Shown one piece after another: positions 18,830-29,606 of a stretch of 64,000 nt of DNA; within the stretch, counting starts at the first letter, position 1, and each line of letters starts with the position of its first letter. The stretch spans positions 1 through 64,000 of the forward strand of contig NZ_JAVDDS010000004.1 of NCBI RefSeq assembly GCF_030848475.1, read 5' to 3'. The notes under the pieces are model-generated. The model was not told where the DNA came from and ran no database searches. It saw only the letters and a list, made by a program, of their open reading frames with translations. The stretch is from Herbivorax alkaliphila (lineage in GTDB: Bacteria; Bacillota; Clostridia; Acetivibrionales; Acetivibrionaceae). A program made the position numbers and the translations under genes.

Positions 18830-19591
18830 ATGACAAATATATTACTAAGTGGTTGCAATGGTGCAATGGGTCAGGTTATTACCAAATTGGCAGAGAAAAA
18901 GGAAAATTTAAAAATTGTTGCGGGCTATGATATGAATACATCAATTGAAAATACATATCCAGTATTTACTGATTTAAAAAAATGTGATGTAGACGTAGAT
19001 GTTATGATTGATTTTTCCCATCCTGCAGCGTTTGAAAAATTAATTAATTTTGCCGTAGATAAAAAAATACCATCAGTTATTGCCACTACAGGACTTTCTA
19101 ATTCGCAGATAAATACACTTAAAGATATATCAAAACATACACCTGTTTTCTATGCTGCTAATATGTCAATTGGCGTTAATCTGTTGATAGATTTAGTAAA
19201 AAAAGCAGCAAAGGTGCTTCAAAAAGATTTTGATGTAGAGATTGTTGAAAAGCATCATAACTTAAAAATTGATGCACCAAGTGGTACTGCTTTAGCAATT
19301 GCAGATGCTGCAAACTCTGTTTTGGATGAAAAACAGGAATATGTTTATGACAGACACTCAAGAAGGAAAAAAAGAAGTAAGAAAGAAATAGGAATGCATG
19401 CAGTAAGAGGTGGAACAATTGTTGGCGATCATTCAGTGATTTTTGCTGGAAATGATGAAATAATTGAGGTTAACCATGTTGCAATGTCAAAGGACATATT
19501 TGCAGAAGGTTCTTTAAATGCTGCAGCGTTTATGCATGGAAAAGATGCTGGCATGTATAGCATGGATGACTTGATACAAAGCAAGGAATAA
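18830..19591 (+). CDS. dapB: 4-hydroxy-tetrahydrodipicolinate reductase
   Basis: It reduces the dapA product with NAD(P)H on the route to diaminopimelate. At 253 residues it is typical. The N-terminal Rossmann motif is GCNGAMGQ (8-15), and the substrate-binding block KHHNLKIDAPSGTA lies around 140-153, containing the signature His and Lys residues. The start has AAGGAAG upstream. It follows dapA by 72 bases, separated by a small hairpin, and is presumably under the same L-box. Confidence 0.94.
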   Translation: MTNILLSGCNGAMGQVITKLAEKKENLKIVAGYDMNTSIENTYPVFTDLKKCDVDVDVMIDFSHPAAFEKLINFAVDKKIPSVIATTGLSNSQINTLKDISKHTPVFYAANMSIGVNLLIDLVKKAAKVLQKDFDVEIVEKHHNLKIDAPSGTALAIADAANSVLDEKQEYVYDRHSRRKKRSKKEIGMHAVRGGTIVGDHSVIFAGNDEIIEVNHVAMSKDIFAEGSLNAAAFMHGKDAGMYSMDDLIQSKE

Positions 19592-19651
19592 ATTAGTAAT
19601 AAAATTTGATTATTCCTAAGTAGAAGCTTCAAATTTTGAGGAGGGATTAAT

Positions 19652-20125
19652 ATGAGTAAAAAACCTGTAACAAATATTGATGTTTCTCATAGTGTTGCCA
19701 TGATAACTTTAGAGAATTTACCAGATGATATAATGCTTATCTCGGAAATATTCACAGCTATGTCAGATGAGGGTATTAATATTGATATGGTTAGTAAGCC
19801 AGCACCTTTTAAAGGAACAGTAAGCATGTCATTCAGTTTGCCGACAGATGATATGATGAAAGCTATTACTTTATTGAATGACTATAAGGATAAGGTAGAA
19901 GATTTTTCTGTAGAAGTAGATGCATATAACTCAAAAATATCTGTATTTGGTGAAGAAATGAAGTATATTCCAGGCGTTGCAGCAAGAGTATTTAAAGCGT
20001 TGGCTAAGGCCAAAATAGAAGTAAAGCTAATTACAACTTCTACAGTGGATATATCTTGCTTAGTTTTTGAGAGAAATGTTGATGATGCAGCGAATTCAAT
20101 TAAAAAGGAATTTTCTTTAGAGTAA
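19652..20125 (+). CDS. Stand-alone tandem ACT-domain protein resembling the aspartokinase regulatory region
   Basis: This 157-residue protein resembles only the C-terminal regulatory part of aspartokinase, with two ACT units (about 8-75 and 82-155), for example SEIFTAMSDEGINIDMVSKP and the second-unit PGVAARVFKALAKAKIEVKL. The kinase domain is absent. It has a strong GAGGAGG site and is last in the lysine operon before a long terminator. It could act as a lysine or threonine sensor subunit for a separately encoded kinase, much as the aspartokinase beta subunit does in Bacillus. That role is inferred. Confidence 0.75.
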   Translation: MSKKPVTNIDVSHSVAMITLENLPDDIMLISEIFTAMSDEGINIDMVSKPAPFKGTVSMSFSLPTDDMMKAITLLNDYKDKVEDFSVEVDAYNSKISVFGEEMKYIPGVAARVFKALAKAKIEVKLITTSTVDISCLVFERNVDDAANSIKKEFSLE

Positions 20126-20131
20126 GAAATT

Positions 20132-20178
20132 AAAAACACCTTTATCTTTCTTAGATTCAAGAAGGATAAAGGTGTTTA
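20132..20178. terminator. Bidirectional terminator between the lysine operon and cobO
   Basis: AAACACCTTTATCTTTC (20134-20150) pairs with GAAGGATAAAGGTGTTT (20161-20177). It serves the plus-strand operon and, through the A-run at 20132-20136, the minus-strand cobO gene, whose stop lies inside it. Confidence 0.82.
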
Positions 20179-20706
20179 ATATTCTATACCTTTTCTTGCA
20201 GGTATTCCGTTTTCTAAGGGATGCTTTATGCTTTTGATTTCAGAAATATAATCAGCTATATCTTGTATTTCTTTTGGTGCATTTCTTCCTGTTAGAATAA
20301 TTTCCATTTTTTCAGGTTTGTTTTTTAAAAGATTAATTATGCTGTTTATATTAATAAGATTATTACTTAATACACCAATAATTTCATCTAAAATCAACAA
20401 ATCACAATTGCAATTAGAGATTGTATTTTTTACAAAATCAAAGGCAGTGTTTATCTGTTTTTTCAATTCCTCTATTTCTTCCTGAGTAAGATTGTATATA
20501 AAACCTTTGATTTTTTCAAAACGATACACTTTAAAATTTGGTTCTAAATTTTTTAAAGTTAATAATTCACCTGTATCTTGGCTTTTTAAAAACTGAATCA
20601 TATATACTTTATTTCCTCTGCCGAAAGCACGTATCCCCTGACCAATAGCAGAGGTTGTCTTACCTTTACCGTCTCCAGTATAAACATGTATTAATCCTTT
20701 TCTCAT
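20176..20706 (-). CDS. cobO: Cob(I)alamin adenosyltransferase (CobA/CobO/BtuR family)
   Basis: It transfers the 5'-deoxyadenosyl group of ATP to reduced corrinoid, giving coenzyme B12. The 176-residue size is normal. The atypical P-loop TGDGKGKTT lies at 10-18, RAFGRG near 27, a Walker B-like LLILDEI at about 105 and a C-terminal RKGIEY. It is a single gene on the minus strand between two plus-strand operons, with no B12 riboswitch upstream that I can see. Confidence 0.9.
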   Translation of the reverse strand: MRKGLIHVYTGDGKGKTTSAIGQGIRAFGRGNKVYMIQFLKSQDTGELLTLKNLEPNFKVYRFEKIKGFIYNLTQEEIEELKKQINTAFDFVKNTISNCNCDLLILDEIIGVLSNNLININSIINLLKNKPEKMEIILTGRNAPKEIQDIADYISEIKSIKHPLENGIPARKGIEY

Positions 20707-20945
20707 ATAAATCCCACGCTTTTATACAGTTTTCTTTATATTTTAACACTAGGCTATTAGTTTTTCAATTAATAAAATTAAAACCGGCGCATGTTATTTA
20801 TGTGAATGAAAATATATACAGCTAATTAAAATCGCTCCTACATGGATGGTATATTTTACAATTGTGTTACAAGGAAGGTAAAGGTTATGTTTTGTCGAAT
20901 CAAGTATAAAGTGTGCAATTACAAAAGATAAAGCAGGAGGTTATT

Positions 20946-22562
20946 ATGAAATTAACTAATTTTTCTCAGAGTAACTTAAAAAAAATATTATTTCTTGTAG
21001 TTATTAGTATTATTTTTAATGTAAATAGTGTTAATGTTACATATGCAAGTGTACCTGAAATGGTTAGAATAGGACTTTACTTTAATGATTCACAAACTGG
21101 TCAGTATACAGCTCTTTCAAAATTTGAGGTTGATGCAGAGTATGGAATTCAGTTGGGAATTTTTGAAGATAACAAATTTACTCCTTTAGTTCAAGAAACT
21201 TTAGATGACACTGTTACAATATCAAAAGACGTGATTGAAGAGTCAACAGAAGCTTATCATATTAAAATTAGTGAGGGCTATGATGACTATGATTCTTTAA
21301 TTGATGAGCTTTATGAAATAAATAAAAAAGGTATAGATGCCTATCCCGCGTATGTAGATGAATGGCAAATATGGGGAGGGGTTTATGCTGACGAGAATGA
21401 GGCAAAGGATGCAATGGAGGAACTGGAATTAGATGAAGATGACTATTCATTAGTAAAGCCTTCTTCAACAAGAATTGTAACTTTATCAGATGATGCTGAG
21501 GTTTTGCTTATGTTTGACAGCTCAGAAGGTGTATTTCATATTCGACCTGATTCGAAAAACACACCTAAGGTGCTAAGAATCAACAGGGATGATGAAAAAA
21601 GGTTCAGAGGAAGTTTTGAAGTTAAACGCCTTACAGATAGTGATATGACTCTTGTAAATATTTTGCCTTTAGAAGAGTATCTTTATGGTGTTGTGCCATA
21701 TGAAATTCAAGCCAGTTCTCATCCAGAAGCTTTAAAAGCTCAGGCAGTGGCTGCAAGAACATATTCTATAAATAGTATGTACAAATATGAAAGACTAGGG
21801 TTTGGTATGTGTACAACAGTAAATTCCCAAGTTTATAATGGATATGATGGTGAAGCAGAAGAAACCAATAAGGCTATTGATGATACAAAAGGGCAAATAG
21901 TAACTTACAATGGAAGTACAGCTGCAGTATTTTACTTTAGTTCAAGTGGTGGAAGGACAGAGGATGTTAAAAATGTATGGGGAGGTAACAGCTATCCTTA
22001 TCTTGTAAGTGTAGAAGATAAATATGAGTCTGGAACTTCATGGCGTTATGAATGGGAAGTATCTTATACTGCTCAAAGAATAAATGAAATAATGATAGGG
22101 AGAGGATTTGACCTTGGTAATATAAGGGGTATTAATATTACAAAAAGGTCTGAAGCTGGAAGAGCCATTGAATTAGTTGTTAATGGAAGTAGAGATAAAA
22201 GGGTATATACAAATGGTAATACCAGAAATTTTTTAAGTTTAGATAGCCAATGGTTTGACATTACTACAGATGCAGATGTACTGGTTAAAACAGATGAGGA
22301 CAATTATGAGAAAACGCAATTGGCAGGAAAAAAAGTAATGACAAGCTCAGGACTTAAAACAATTGGTAATGATGTGAGTGTTGTAAGTGCAGGAAATAAA
22401 AAAACTACAATACCTGCAGTACCTACAATTTATACTTTTACAGGAAGAGGATGGGGACATGCAGTTGGAATGAGTCAAGAAGGTGCAAAGGGAATGGCTG
22501 ACAATGGATATAAATATGAAGAAATACTTTCTCATTATTTTCCAGGCACAGAAATTGAGTAG
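20946..22562 (+). CDS. SpoIID/LytB-domain protein, secreted
   Basis: A signal peptide (about residues 5-35) is followed by a mixed region including a SPOR-like stretch near residues 120-145, then the SpoIID core at about 230-345 (ILPLEEYLYGVVPYEI, HPEALKAQAVAARTY) and a C-terminal FTGRGWGHAVGMSQEGA. SpoIID-type enzymes are lytic transglycosylases that remodel peptidoglycan during engulfment; LytB-like relatives act on vegetative walls. At 538 residues it is longer than SpoIID proper, so it is a SpoIID-like paralogue. I chose ATG 20946 because GCAGGAGG ends five bases upstream; a GTG at 20913 is in frame but has no site. Confidence 0.85.
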   Translation: MKLTNFSQSNLKKILFLVVISIIFNVNSVNVTYASVPEMVRIGLYFNDSQTGQYTALSKFEVDAEYGIQLGIFEDNKFTPLVQETLDDTVTISKDVIEESTEAYHIKISEGYDDYDSLIDELYEINKKGIDAYPAYVDEWQIWGGVYADENEAKDAMEELELDEDDYSLVKPSSTRIVTLSDDAEVLLMFDSSEGVFHIRPDSKNTPKVLRINRDDEKRFRGSFEVKRLTDSDMTLVNILPLEEYLYGVVPYEIQASSHPEALKAQAVAARTYSINSMYKYERLGFGMCTTVNSQVYNGYDGEAEETNKAIDDTKGQIVTYNGSTAAVFYFSSSGGRTEDVKNVWGGNSYPYLVSVEDKYESGTSWRYEWEVSYTAQRINEIMIGRGFDLGNIRGINITKRSEAGRAIELVVNGSRDKRVYTNGNTRNFLSLDSQWFDITTDADVLVKTDEDNYEKTQLAGKKVMTSSGLKTIGNDVSVVSAGNKKTTIPAVPTIYTFTGRGWGHAVGMSQEGAKGMADNGYKYEEILSHYFPGTEIE

Positions 22563-22663
22563 AGAAGTATTTAAATTTCTAAATTTAACCTTGCGGATAA
22601 ATAATTTTTAATGTATTATTCTACATATACTATGGTTAGAATCTAAAGAAAAATGGTGTTTAA

Positions 22664-23689
22664 ATGAAAGTTAATGATTTTTATTATGATTTACCACAGG
22701 AGCTTATTGCTCAGGAACCATCAGGAGATAGACAGTTGTCTCGGATGATTGTACTAGATAAAGAAACGGGAAATATTGAACATAAAGTTTTTAAAGACAT
22801 AATTCAATATTTAAATAGAGGGGATTGTCTTGTTTTAAATAATACAAGAGTAATTCCGGCAAGATTGATTGGGGAGAAGGAAGATACTGGTGGCAAAATT
22901 GAATTTGTTCTTTTAAAGAAAATTGATGGTGACGTTTGGGAAGTAATTTTAAAGCCAGGAAGAAAAGCAAAACCTAAAGCTAGGTTTGTTTTTGGAGATG
23001 GAATACTGAAAGCTGAAGTTTTAGAGATTTTAGAAGAAGGCAACAGACTTGTCAGATTTGAGTATGATGGTGTTTTTGAAGAAATTCTTGACAGGGTAGG
23101 AATAGTACCATTACCTCCATATATCACCAAAAAACTTGATGATTCTGAACGTTATCAGACAGTTTACTCAAAACACAAAGGTTCTGCTGCAGCTCCAACT
23201 GCAGGACTTCATTTTACCAAAGAGCTTTTAGATGAAGTAAAAGACAAAGGCGTTGAGATTGCTTTTGTTACTCTTCATGTGGGTTTAGGAACCTTTAGAC
23301 CTGTCAAAGTAGAAAATATTAAAGAACATAAGATGCACAATGAGTTTTATTGGATAAATGAAGAAGATTGTGACAAAATAAACAGAGCTAAAAAAAATGG
23401 AAATAAAGTGATTTCTGTTGGAACAACAAGTAGCAGAGTTCTTGAGACTGTTGGTGATGAAAGTGGAATGGTAAATTCTCAAAGTGGCTGGACAGATATT
23501 TATATCTATCCAGGCTATAAGTTTAAAGTTGTAGATGCATTAATTACAAATTTTCATTTACCTGGCTCTACGCTAATTATGCTTGTAAGTGCATTAGCAG
23601 GCAGAGAAAAAATATTAAGAGCTTATGAAGAAGCAGTAAAAGAACGTTACAGATTTTTTAGTTTTGGAGATGCTATGTTTATAAAATAG
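22664..23689 (+). CDS. queA: S-adenosylmethionine:tRNA ribosyltransferase-isomerase
   Basis: It makes epoxyqueuosine in tRNA from preQ1 by transferring and isomerising the ribosyl group of SAM. The 341-residue length is typical, with family blocks [12 protein letters not shown] at the N-terminus, [12 protein letters not shown] near 170 and [15 protein letters not shown] near 300. The next gene, tgt, begins 15 bases downstream and performs the preceding step of the pathway, so the two are co-transcribed. No unusual features. Confidence 0.95.
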   Translation: MKVNDFYYDLPQELIAQEPSGDRQLSRMIVLDKETGNIEHKVFKDIIQYLNRGDCLVLNNTRVIPARLIGEKEDTGGKIEFVLLKKIDGDVWEVILKPGRKAKPKARFVFGDGILKAEVLEILEEGNRLVRFEYDGVFEEILDRVGIVPLPPYITKKLDDSERYQTVYSKHKGSAAAPTAGLHFTKELLDEVKDKGVEIAFVTLHVGLGTFRPVKVENIKEHKMHNEFYWINEEDCDKINRAKKNGNKVISVGTTSSRVLETVGDESGMVNSQSGWTDIYIYPGYKFKVVDALITNFHLPGSTLIMLVSALAGREKILRAYEEAVKERYRFFSFGDAMFIK

Positions 23690-24823
<1,134 letters not shown>

Positions 24824-24885
24824 GCTTTTACGTGCTTTTATAAAAAAGCACTAAAATAATATATAGAATTAGGAGGATTAGTATT

Positions 24886-25170
24886 ATGGAAGGTTTAGGT
24901 GAATTATTTGGTGCATTTGCGTTTCCTTTATTTTTTGTAGTTATTATGTACTTTATTCTTATTAGACCACAAAAGAAAAGGCAACAGCAACACAGAGAAA
25001 TGATTGAGGCAGTAAAAGTTGGTGAAAATGTTACAACATCAGGTGGGATAGTCGGCAAGATAATCAATATTAAAGATGATGAAGTTGTTTTAGAAACAGG
25101 TGTTGAGAAAACCCAAGTAAAGATAAAGAAATGGGCAATAAGTGACATCGAAGAAGTACAAAAGGCATAA
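24886..25170 (+). CDS. yajC: Preprotein translocase accessory subunit YajC
   Basis: This small single-pass membrane protein (94 residues) associates with SecDF. A membrane segment at about 10-30 is followed by the hallmark RPQKKRQQQH and a small basic cytoplasmic domain with VTTSGGIVGKI. It has AGGAGG upstream, ends the queA-tgt operon and is followed directly by a strong terminator. secDF is not seen downstream; an ABC exporter lies there instead. Confidence 0.93.
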   Translation: MEGLGELFGAFAFPLFFVVIMYFILIRPQKKRQQQHREMIEAVKVGENVTTSGGIVGKIINIKDDEVVLETGVEKTQVKIKKWAISDIEEVQKA

Positions 25171-25202
25171 AAAAAGGGACTTATATAAAGTTCCTTTTTT
25201 TT
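25169..25202 (+). terminator. Terminator after yajC
   Basis: AAAAAAGGGACT pairs with AGTTCCTTTTTT over a short AT loop, followed by a T-run. Confidence 0.85.
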
Positions 25203-25237
25203 AGGTAAAAGAGATTGATATTTTTCTATACTTTTGC

Positions 25238-25266
25238 TTGAAAATTATTGTTAAAAATGCTAGAAT
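25238..25266 (+). promoter_or_regulatory. Promoter of the ABC exporter genes
   Basis: TTGAAA at 25238-25243 and TAGAAT at 25261-25266 with a 17-base spacer, about 125 bases ahead of the first gene. Confidence 0.55.
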
Positions 25267-25392
25267 TCTTTTAAAATAACATGCACCTAAAGTAGTGGTT
25301 AAATCAGTTTAAAAGTAAGTTTTATCATAAATAAAAATAAAGTCTTGTCAATAGATTAAAGATGTTACAAGACATATGAAAAGAGGGATTAA

Positions 25393-26148
25393 ATGCTTGA
25401 GGTGATTGATTTAGTAAAAAATTACGGGAAAAAGCAGGCTGTTAAAGGAATTAGTTTTACAGTCAAGCCAGGTGAAATATTTGGTTTTTTAGGACATAAT
25501 GGAGCAGGAAAATCAACAACAATTAAAATCTGCTCAGGCCTTTTAAAACCTACATCTGGAAATGTAAAAATATGTGGACATGATATAGCAAGTCATCCTA
25601 TTGATGCAAAAAGAAATCTTGGATATGTTCCTGAAAATCCATATCTTTATAGTAAACTGACAGGAAGAGAATTTTTGATGATGGTATCAGGCATATATTC
25701 AAAAAAAGTTTCTAAAGATGAATTAAAAAGAATAGATGACTTACTTGAAGAATTGCAAATTATAGATGATGCAGATAAACTTATTGGTACTTATTCACAG
25801 GGAATGAGAAGAAAAATTACAGTAGGTGCTGCAATTTTACATAGACCTAAAGTTCTTTTGTTGGATGAGCCCACTACAGCTCTTGATGCTGTAAGTGCTA
25901 AAGTTGCAAAGGATTTATTTAGAAAGTATGCAAATGAGGGCTCTGCCATATTATTTACAACTCATATAATGGAAATTGCTGAGAGGATATGTGATAGAAT
26001 AGGCGTTATTTATCAGGGAGAATTAATTGCTGTAGGCACACTGAATCAGTTAAAAGAAAAAGCCGCACTTCCTGGATCTACACTTGAAGATATTTTTGTA
26101 GAGCTTACAAAAAGTAACCAAATGGAATCTGATGGGAGTGAAGGTTGA
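25393..26148 (+). CDS. ABC-2 type exporter, ATP-binding protein
   Basis: This 251-residue ABC ATPase has Walker A GHNGAGKST (35-43), signature YSQGMRRK near 135, Walker B VLLLDEPTTALD near 155 and the switch His in FTTHIME near 195. It resembles the CcmA/EcsA-like exporter group. The next gene, a multi-pass permease, starts at its stop codon, so the two form one transporter. The substrate cannot be told from sequence. Confidence 0.88.
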   Translation: MLEVIDLVKNYGKKQAVKGISFTVKPGEIFGFLGHNGAGKSTTIKICSGLLKPTSGNVKICGHDIASHPIDAKRNLGYVPENPYLYSKLTGREFLMMVSGIYSKKVSKDELKRIDDLLEELQIIDDADKLIGTYSQGMRRKITVGAAILHRPKVLLLDEPTTALDAVSAKVAKDLFRKYANEGSAILFTTHIMEIAERICDRIGVIYQGELIAVGTLNQLKEKAALPGSTLEDIFVELTKSNQMESDGSEG

Positions 26149-27791
26149 TGAATTATATTTTATGGTTTTTAAAATTAAGGTTTTTAATTTTAAAAAATAT
26201 ACTCTGGCGTGATAAAAAAACCATTGCCAGAACTATATTTATTGGAATACTTATTGTAATATCTCAAGTGTTTTTGATAAATATGGTTAATAGATTATTT
26301 ATCAAAGATATATTTGTTGGTGATGAAAATGTAAGAATAGCTGTTGCAACTACTTTTTTTGCCATTGGAGTTGGGTGGATATATCTATTATGTTTTTTTG
26401 ACAGTGCAAACAATTTAATTCGTAACTTCTATAGGTCACCGGATTTAAATTATCTTATAACCATACCAGTTCCTATAAACTATGTCTTTATGTCGAAGTT
26501 TATTGAATATATTGTAAAAAATACTTGGGGAAAACTTTTTTTGGTCTTTCCTGTTTTGTTTGCAATGGGGCAAAGTTTATCTGCACCGTGGTATTTTTAT
26601 TTTCTTATAATACCTTTTTATATATTAATATCAATTGTACCTAGTGCAGCTGGAGTTATTATTGGTATGTTAGGTGTAAGATTGCTTTCATCAAAGATAT
26701 ACTCTTCAATAATTGTTGTTTTTTCTTTTGTTGTCAATATGGGTTTTTTTATACTCTTAGGAAGAATTGAATCTATAATAGACCTACACATGGAAAGTGT
26801 TTTGGAGTTTTTCCAAAGACCCTTTGTGATGGATTTATTTTCATTTACAGCAGGTATAAGGATATTTCTTTTTGCTGTGCTAGGTTCTATAGGTGAGCTA
26901 ATGTTATCTTTGAGTTTATTAATATTGGTAACAGGTCTTATTACTGTATTAATTTTTATTTTTGCTCAAAGATTTTTTTATACAGGATGGAGTAAGAGCC
27001 AACATACTGAAGCTAAGATTTATAAAAATAAATGGGAAAAATCATATGATACTAAAAAAAATTATTTGTGGAATTGGATTAAGGGTGAATGGAAGATGGC
27101 ATTTAGGAATAAAGAATTATTACCAGGGTGTGCCATGTTTTTAGGTGGATACTTAATAATGCTTATTGTATTAATTGCAAGAGATATTTTTAGCAATCCT
27201 TTATTTAATATTTATCTTTTAATGGCTATAGCAAGCTTTATTAATGTTATAGCTGTTTCAATACCTTTTATTCCTATTGAACTTGCCACAGATAAAAATC
27301 TTGTCAAAAACAGATACTGGCTTTTAAAAGTAATGCCTTTAAAGGCTTCAGATGTATTTAATATTCAATGTACAATGATTTTAGTGCCTGTATATATTAT
27401 AAGTTTTACAGGAATAATGGTATATTCTATTTTAAATGGGGTAGGTATTTTGTCAATAATTTTAGCAGGTATTGCACTAGCACTTTTGCTATGTGGCTCT
27501 GTAGCTCTAACTTATGCTATAGACATATTTGTTTTGGATAAATTTTATGATAAAAATAAGATTATAGGAAATATAATAGCTATGGTTCTGCCTATAACAT
27601 ATTCAATTTTATCAGTTGGTCCTATAATTTTATTTTTAATAGAAGACTTTCCTGTAAGTGTTAGTTTTATACAAAAGTTTTTGAATCTTCCAATTGTAAT
27701 TATTATTTTTGTCTTTGTTACAATATTTAGTTCTATAGTTTCTAGAAAAGTATTTGTACATTCGTGGAGCAACATGGAAATTAATAATTGA
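26148..27791 (+). CDS. ABC-2 type exporter, membrane permease
   Basis: This 547-residue integral membrane protein has about a dozen hydrophobic helices spread along its length and a large polar stretch near residues 280-330. It resembles the EcsB-like or ABC-2 exporter permeases that accompany ATPases such as the preceding gene. The start is probably ATG 26148, whose first base is the last base of the preceding stop; a TTG three bases earlier is in frame. A promoter for the next operon lies across its 3' end. Substrate unknown. Confidence 0.8.
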   Translation: MNYILWFLKLRFLILKNILWRDKKTIARTIFIGILIVISQVFLINMVNRLFIKDIFVGDENVRIAVATTFFAIGVGWIYLLCFFDSANNLIRNFYRSPDLNYLITIPVPINYVFMSKFIEYIVKNTWGKLFLVFPVLFAMGQSLSAPWYFYFLIIPFYILISIVPSAAGVIIGMLGVRLLSSKIYSSIIVVFSFVVNMGFFILLGRIESIIDLHMESVLEFFQRPFVMDLFSFTAGIRIFLFAVLGSIGELMLSLSLLILVTGLITVLIFIFAQRFFYTGWSKSQHTEAKIYKNKWEKSYDTKKNYLWNWIKGEWKMAFRNKELLPGCAMFLGGYLIMLIVLIARDIFSNPLFNIYLLMAIASFINVIAVSIPFIPIELATDKNLVKNRYWLLKVMPLKASDVFNIQCTMILVPVYIISFTGIMVYSILNGVGILSIILAGIALALLLCGSVALTYAIDIFVLDKFYDKNKIIGNIIAMVLPITYSILSVGPIILFLIEDFPVSVSFIQKFLNLPIVIIIFVFVTIFSSIVSRKVFVHSWSNMEINN

Positions 27792-27820
27792 TTGAAATCA
27801 TTAATTTTGTGGGATATAAT
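27792..27820 (+). promoter_or_regulatory. Promoter of the NMT1/SsuA-type importer operon
   Basis: TTGAAA at 27792-27797 and TATAAT at 27815-27820, spacer 17, just after the permease stop and 34 bases before the lipoprotein start. Confidence 0.75.
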
Positions 27821-27853
27821 ATAATACGGTTTAGAAAGGAGAGGGAGTATACC

Positions 27854-28837
27854 ATGAAAAAAGTATTTAAAAAAACAATGATAGCTATTATTTCATCAGT
27901 TATTATATTAAGTATGGCTGGATGTAGTAATGAAACAGAGCAAAAAGAACCTGTTGCAGTGGCTGCACTAAATGGACCTACTGGGATGGGAATGGTTAAG
28001 TTAATTGAGGATAGTGAAGAGGGAAAAACTGATTTAGATTATGATTTCACACTTACAGGAAGTCCGGATAATTTAAATGGAAAGATTATTAGTGGAGAAG
28101 TTGATATTGCAGCAGTTCCAACCAATCTGGCCATGACTTTACATAATCGTACAGAAGGACAGATACAATTAGCTGCCGTAAATACATTAGGAGTATTATA
28201 TGTTTTAGAAAATGGGAACAGCATCAATGCTATTGAAGATTTGAAAGGAAAAACTGTAAATGTAAGCGGTAGGGGTTCTATGCCGGATTTCCTATTCCAG
28301 TACCTTTTGAGCAAAAACAACCTTCAAATAAATGATGATGTTACAGTTGATTTTAACCTTGAACATGCTGACCTTGCGGCAGCTGTAGCAGAAGAGGATA
28401 TTGATATTGCCCTTTTGCCACAGCCACATGTAACTACAGCTATGATGAGAAATGAAAATGCAAAAATTGCATTGGATATTACTGAGGAATGGGAAAAAGT
28501 ATCTGATGGAAGAGAGCTTATAATGGGTGTTATTATTGTGCAAAGAGAGTTTGCAGAAAACAACAAAGAATTGTTGGACAATTTTTTGGATGAGTACAAA
28601 CAATCTATAGAATTTGCAAATCAGAATGTGGATGAGACTGCAGAATTAATTGAAAAGTATGAGATATTACCAAATGCACAAATTGCCAAAAATGCAATAC
28701 CTTACTCTAATATAGTGTATAGAGATGCTAGTGAGGCAAAAGAGTCATTACAGGAGATTTATGAAGTATTATATAGTTTTGAGCCTAGGTCTGTTGGGGG
28801 CAAAATAGCAGATGAAGAATTCTATTATGAAAGATAA
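27854..28837 (+). CDS. ABC importer substrate-binding lipoprotein (SsuA/ThiY/NMT1-like)
   Basis: A lipoprotein signal ends in lipobox SMAGC (Cys at about 25), so the protein is anchored outside the membrane. The mature part has the two-lobe fold of NMT1/SsuA proteins: a GPTGMGMVKL ligand loop near 42, DIAAVPTNLA near 88 and an LKGKTVNVSGRGSMPDF block near 135. I start at ATG 27854, with AGGAGAGGG upstream; an earlier in-frame start has no site. It is followed by a permease and an ATPase, making a complete importer. Possible ligands are sulfonates, thiamine precursors or similar small molecules; the sequence does not decide. Confidence 0.85.
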   Translation: MKKVFKKTMIAIISSVIILSMAGCSNETEQKEPVAVAALNGPTGMGMVKLIEDSEEGKTDLDYDFTLTGSPDNLNGKIISGEVDIAAVPTNLAMTLHNRTEGQIQLAAVNTLGVLYVLENGNSINAIEDLKGKTVNVSGRGSMPDFLFQYLLSKNNLQINDDVTVDFNLEHADLAAAVAEEDIDIALLPQPHVTTAMMRNENAKIALDITEEWEKVSDGRELIMGVIIVQREFAENNKELLDNFLDEYKQSIEFANQNVDETAELIEKYEILPNAQIAKNAIPYSNIVYRDASEAKESLQEIYEVLYSFEPRSVGGKIADEEFYYER

Positions 28838-29591
28838 AAACAGCCTTATAAAAAAGATATTTATATTTGTTTTTTGGATAGGCATATGGCAGATTATCCA
28901 TTTAATTATTGGACGGGACATTTATGTTCCGTCTCCTTTAAGTGTTTTTATTCGTTTGAGTGAATTGATATTTTTAAAGACTTTTTGGATTTCTGTTGCT
29001 AATTCTATATACAGGGTAGTTTTGGGGATTTTTCTTTCAATACTAATTGGTGCATTAACTGCTGTTATTTCAAGTTTGAGCAACTTTGTATATAATCTTA
29101 TACAGCCTTTAATGACTGCGATTAAATCAACGCCGGTTTTATCATTTATAATTATAGCTTTAATTTGGTTTTCTTCCGGGAATGTTCCAATATTTATTTG
29201 TTTTCTCATGTGTTACCCAGTAATATGGACAAACCTTGTTGCAGCAATTAAAGATGTGGATAAGAATCTTCTAGAAATGGCTGAAGTGTACAAAGTAAAA
29301 AAAAGCATTACATTAAAAAAAGTATATATTCCATCTATTTTGCCATATTTTTCAGCTGCATGTATTACATGTCTTGGGCTGGGGTGGAAAGTTAGTGTAG
29401 CAGCAGAAGTGTTAAGCCACCCTAAAAACGCTATAGGAAGCAATTTATATAGTGCCAAGGTATATTTAGATTCTTCAGAACTCTTTGCATGGACACTTGT
29501 AGTTATATTGTTAAGCTTTATATTTGAAATTATATTTGCAAAAATAATAAGGAAAGTTGCTATTAAAAGATCGTCGGTGAAAACTATTTAA
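28812..29591 (+). CDS. ABC importer permease (SsuC/TauC-like)
   Basis: The 259-residue permease has about six membrane helices and a BPD_transp_1 domain. The ATPase-contact EAA-like loop is around EMAEVYKVKKSITLKKVYIP (155-175). It overlaps the binding-protein gene by 26 bases, which suggests coupled translation; a second possible start is ATG 28827. Together with its neighbours it forms a three-gene importer. Confidence 0.86.
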   Translation: MKNSIMKDKNSLIKKIFIFVFWIGIWQIIHLIIGRDIYVPSPLSVFIRLSELIFLKTFWISVANSIYRVVLGIFLSILIGALTAVISSLSNFVYNLIQPLMTAIKSTPVLSFIIIALIWFSSGNVPIFICFLMCYPVIWTNLVAAIKDVDKNLLEMAEVYKVKKSITLKKVYIPSILPYFSAACITCLGLGWKVSVAAEVLSHPKNAIGSNLYSAKVYLDSSELFAWTLVVILLSFIFEIIFAKIIRKVAIKRSSVKTI

Positions 29592-29606
29592 ATGGAGGAA
29601 AAATAA

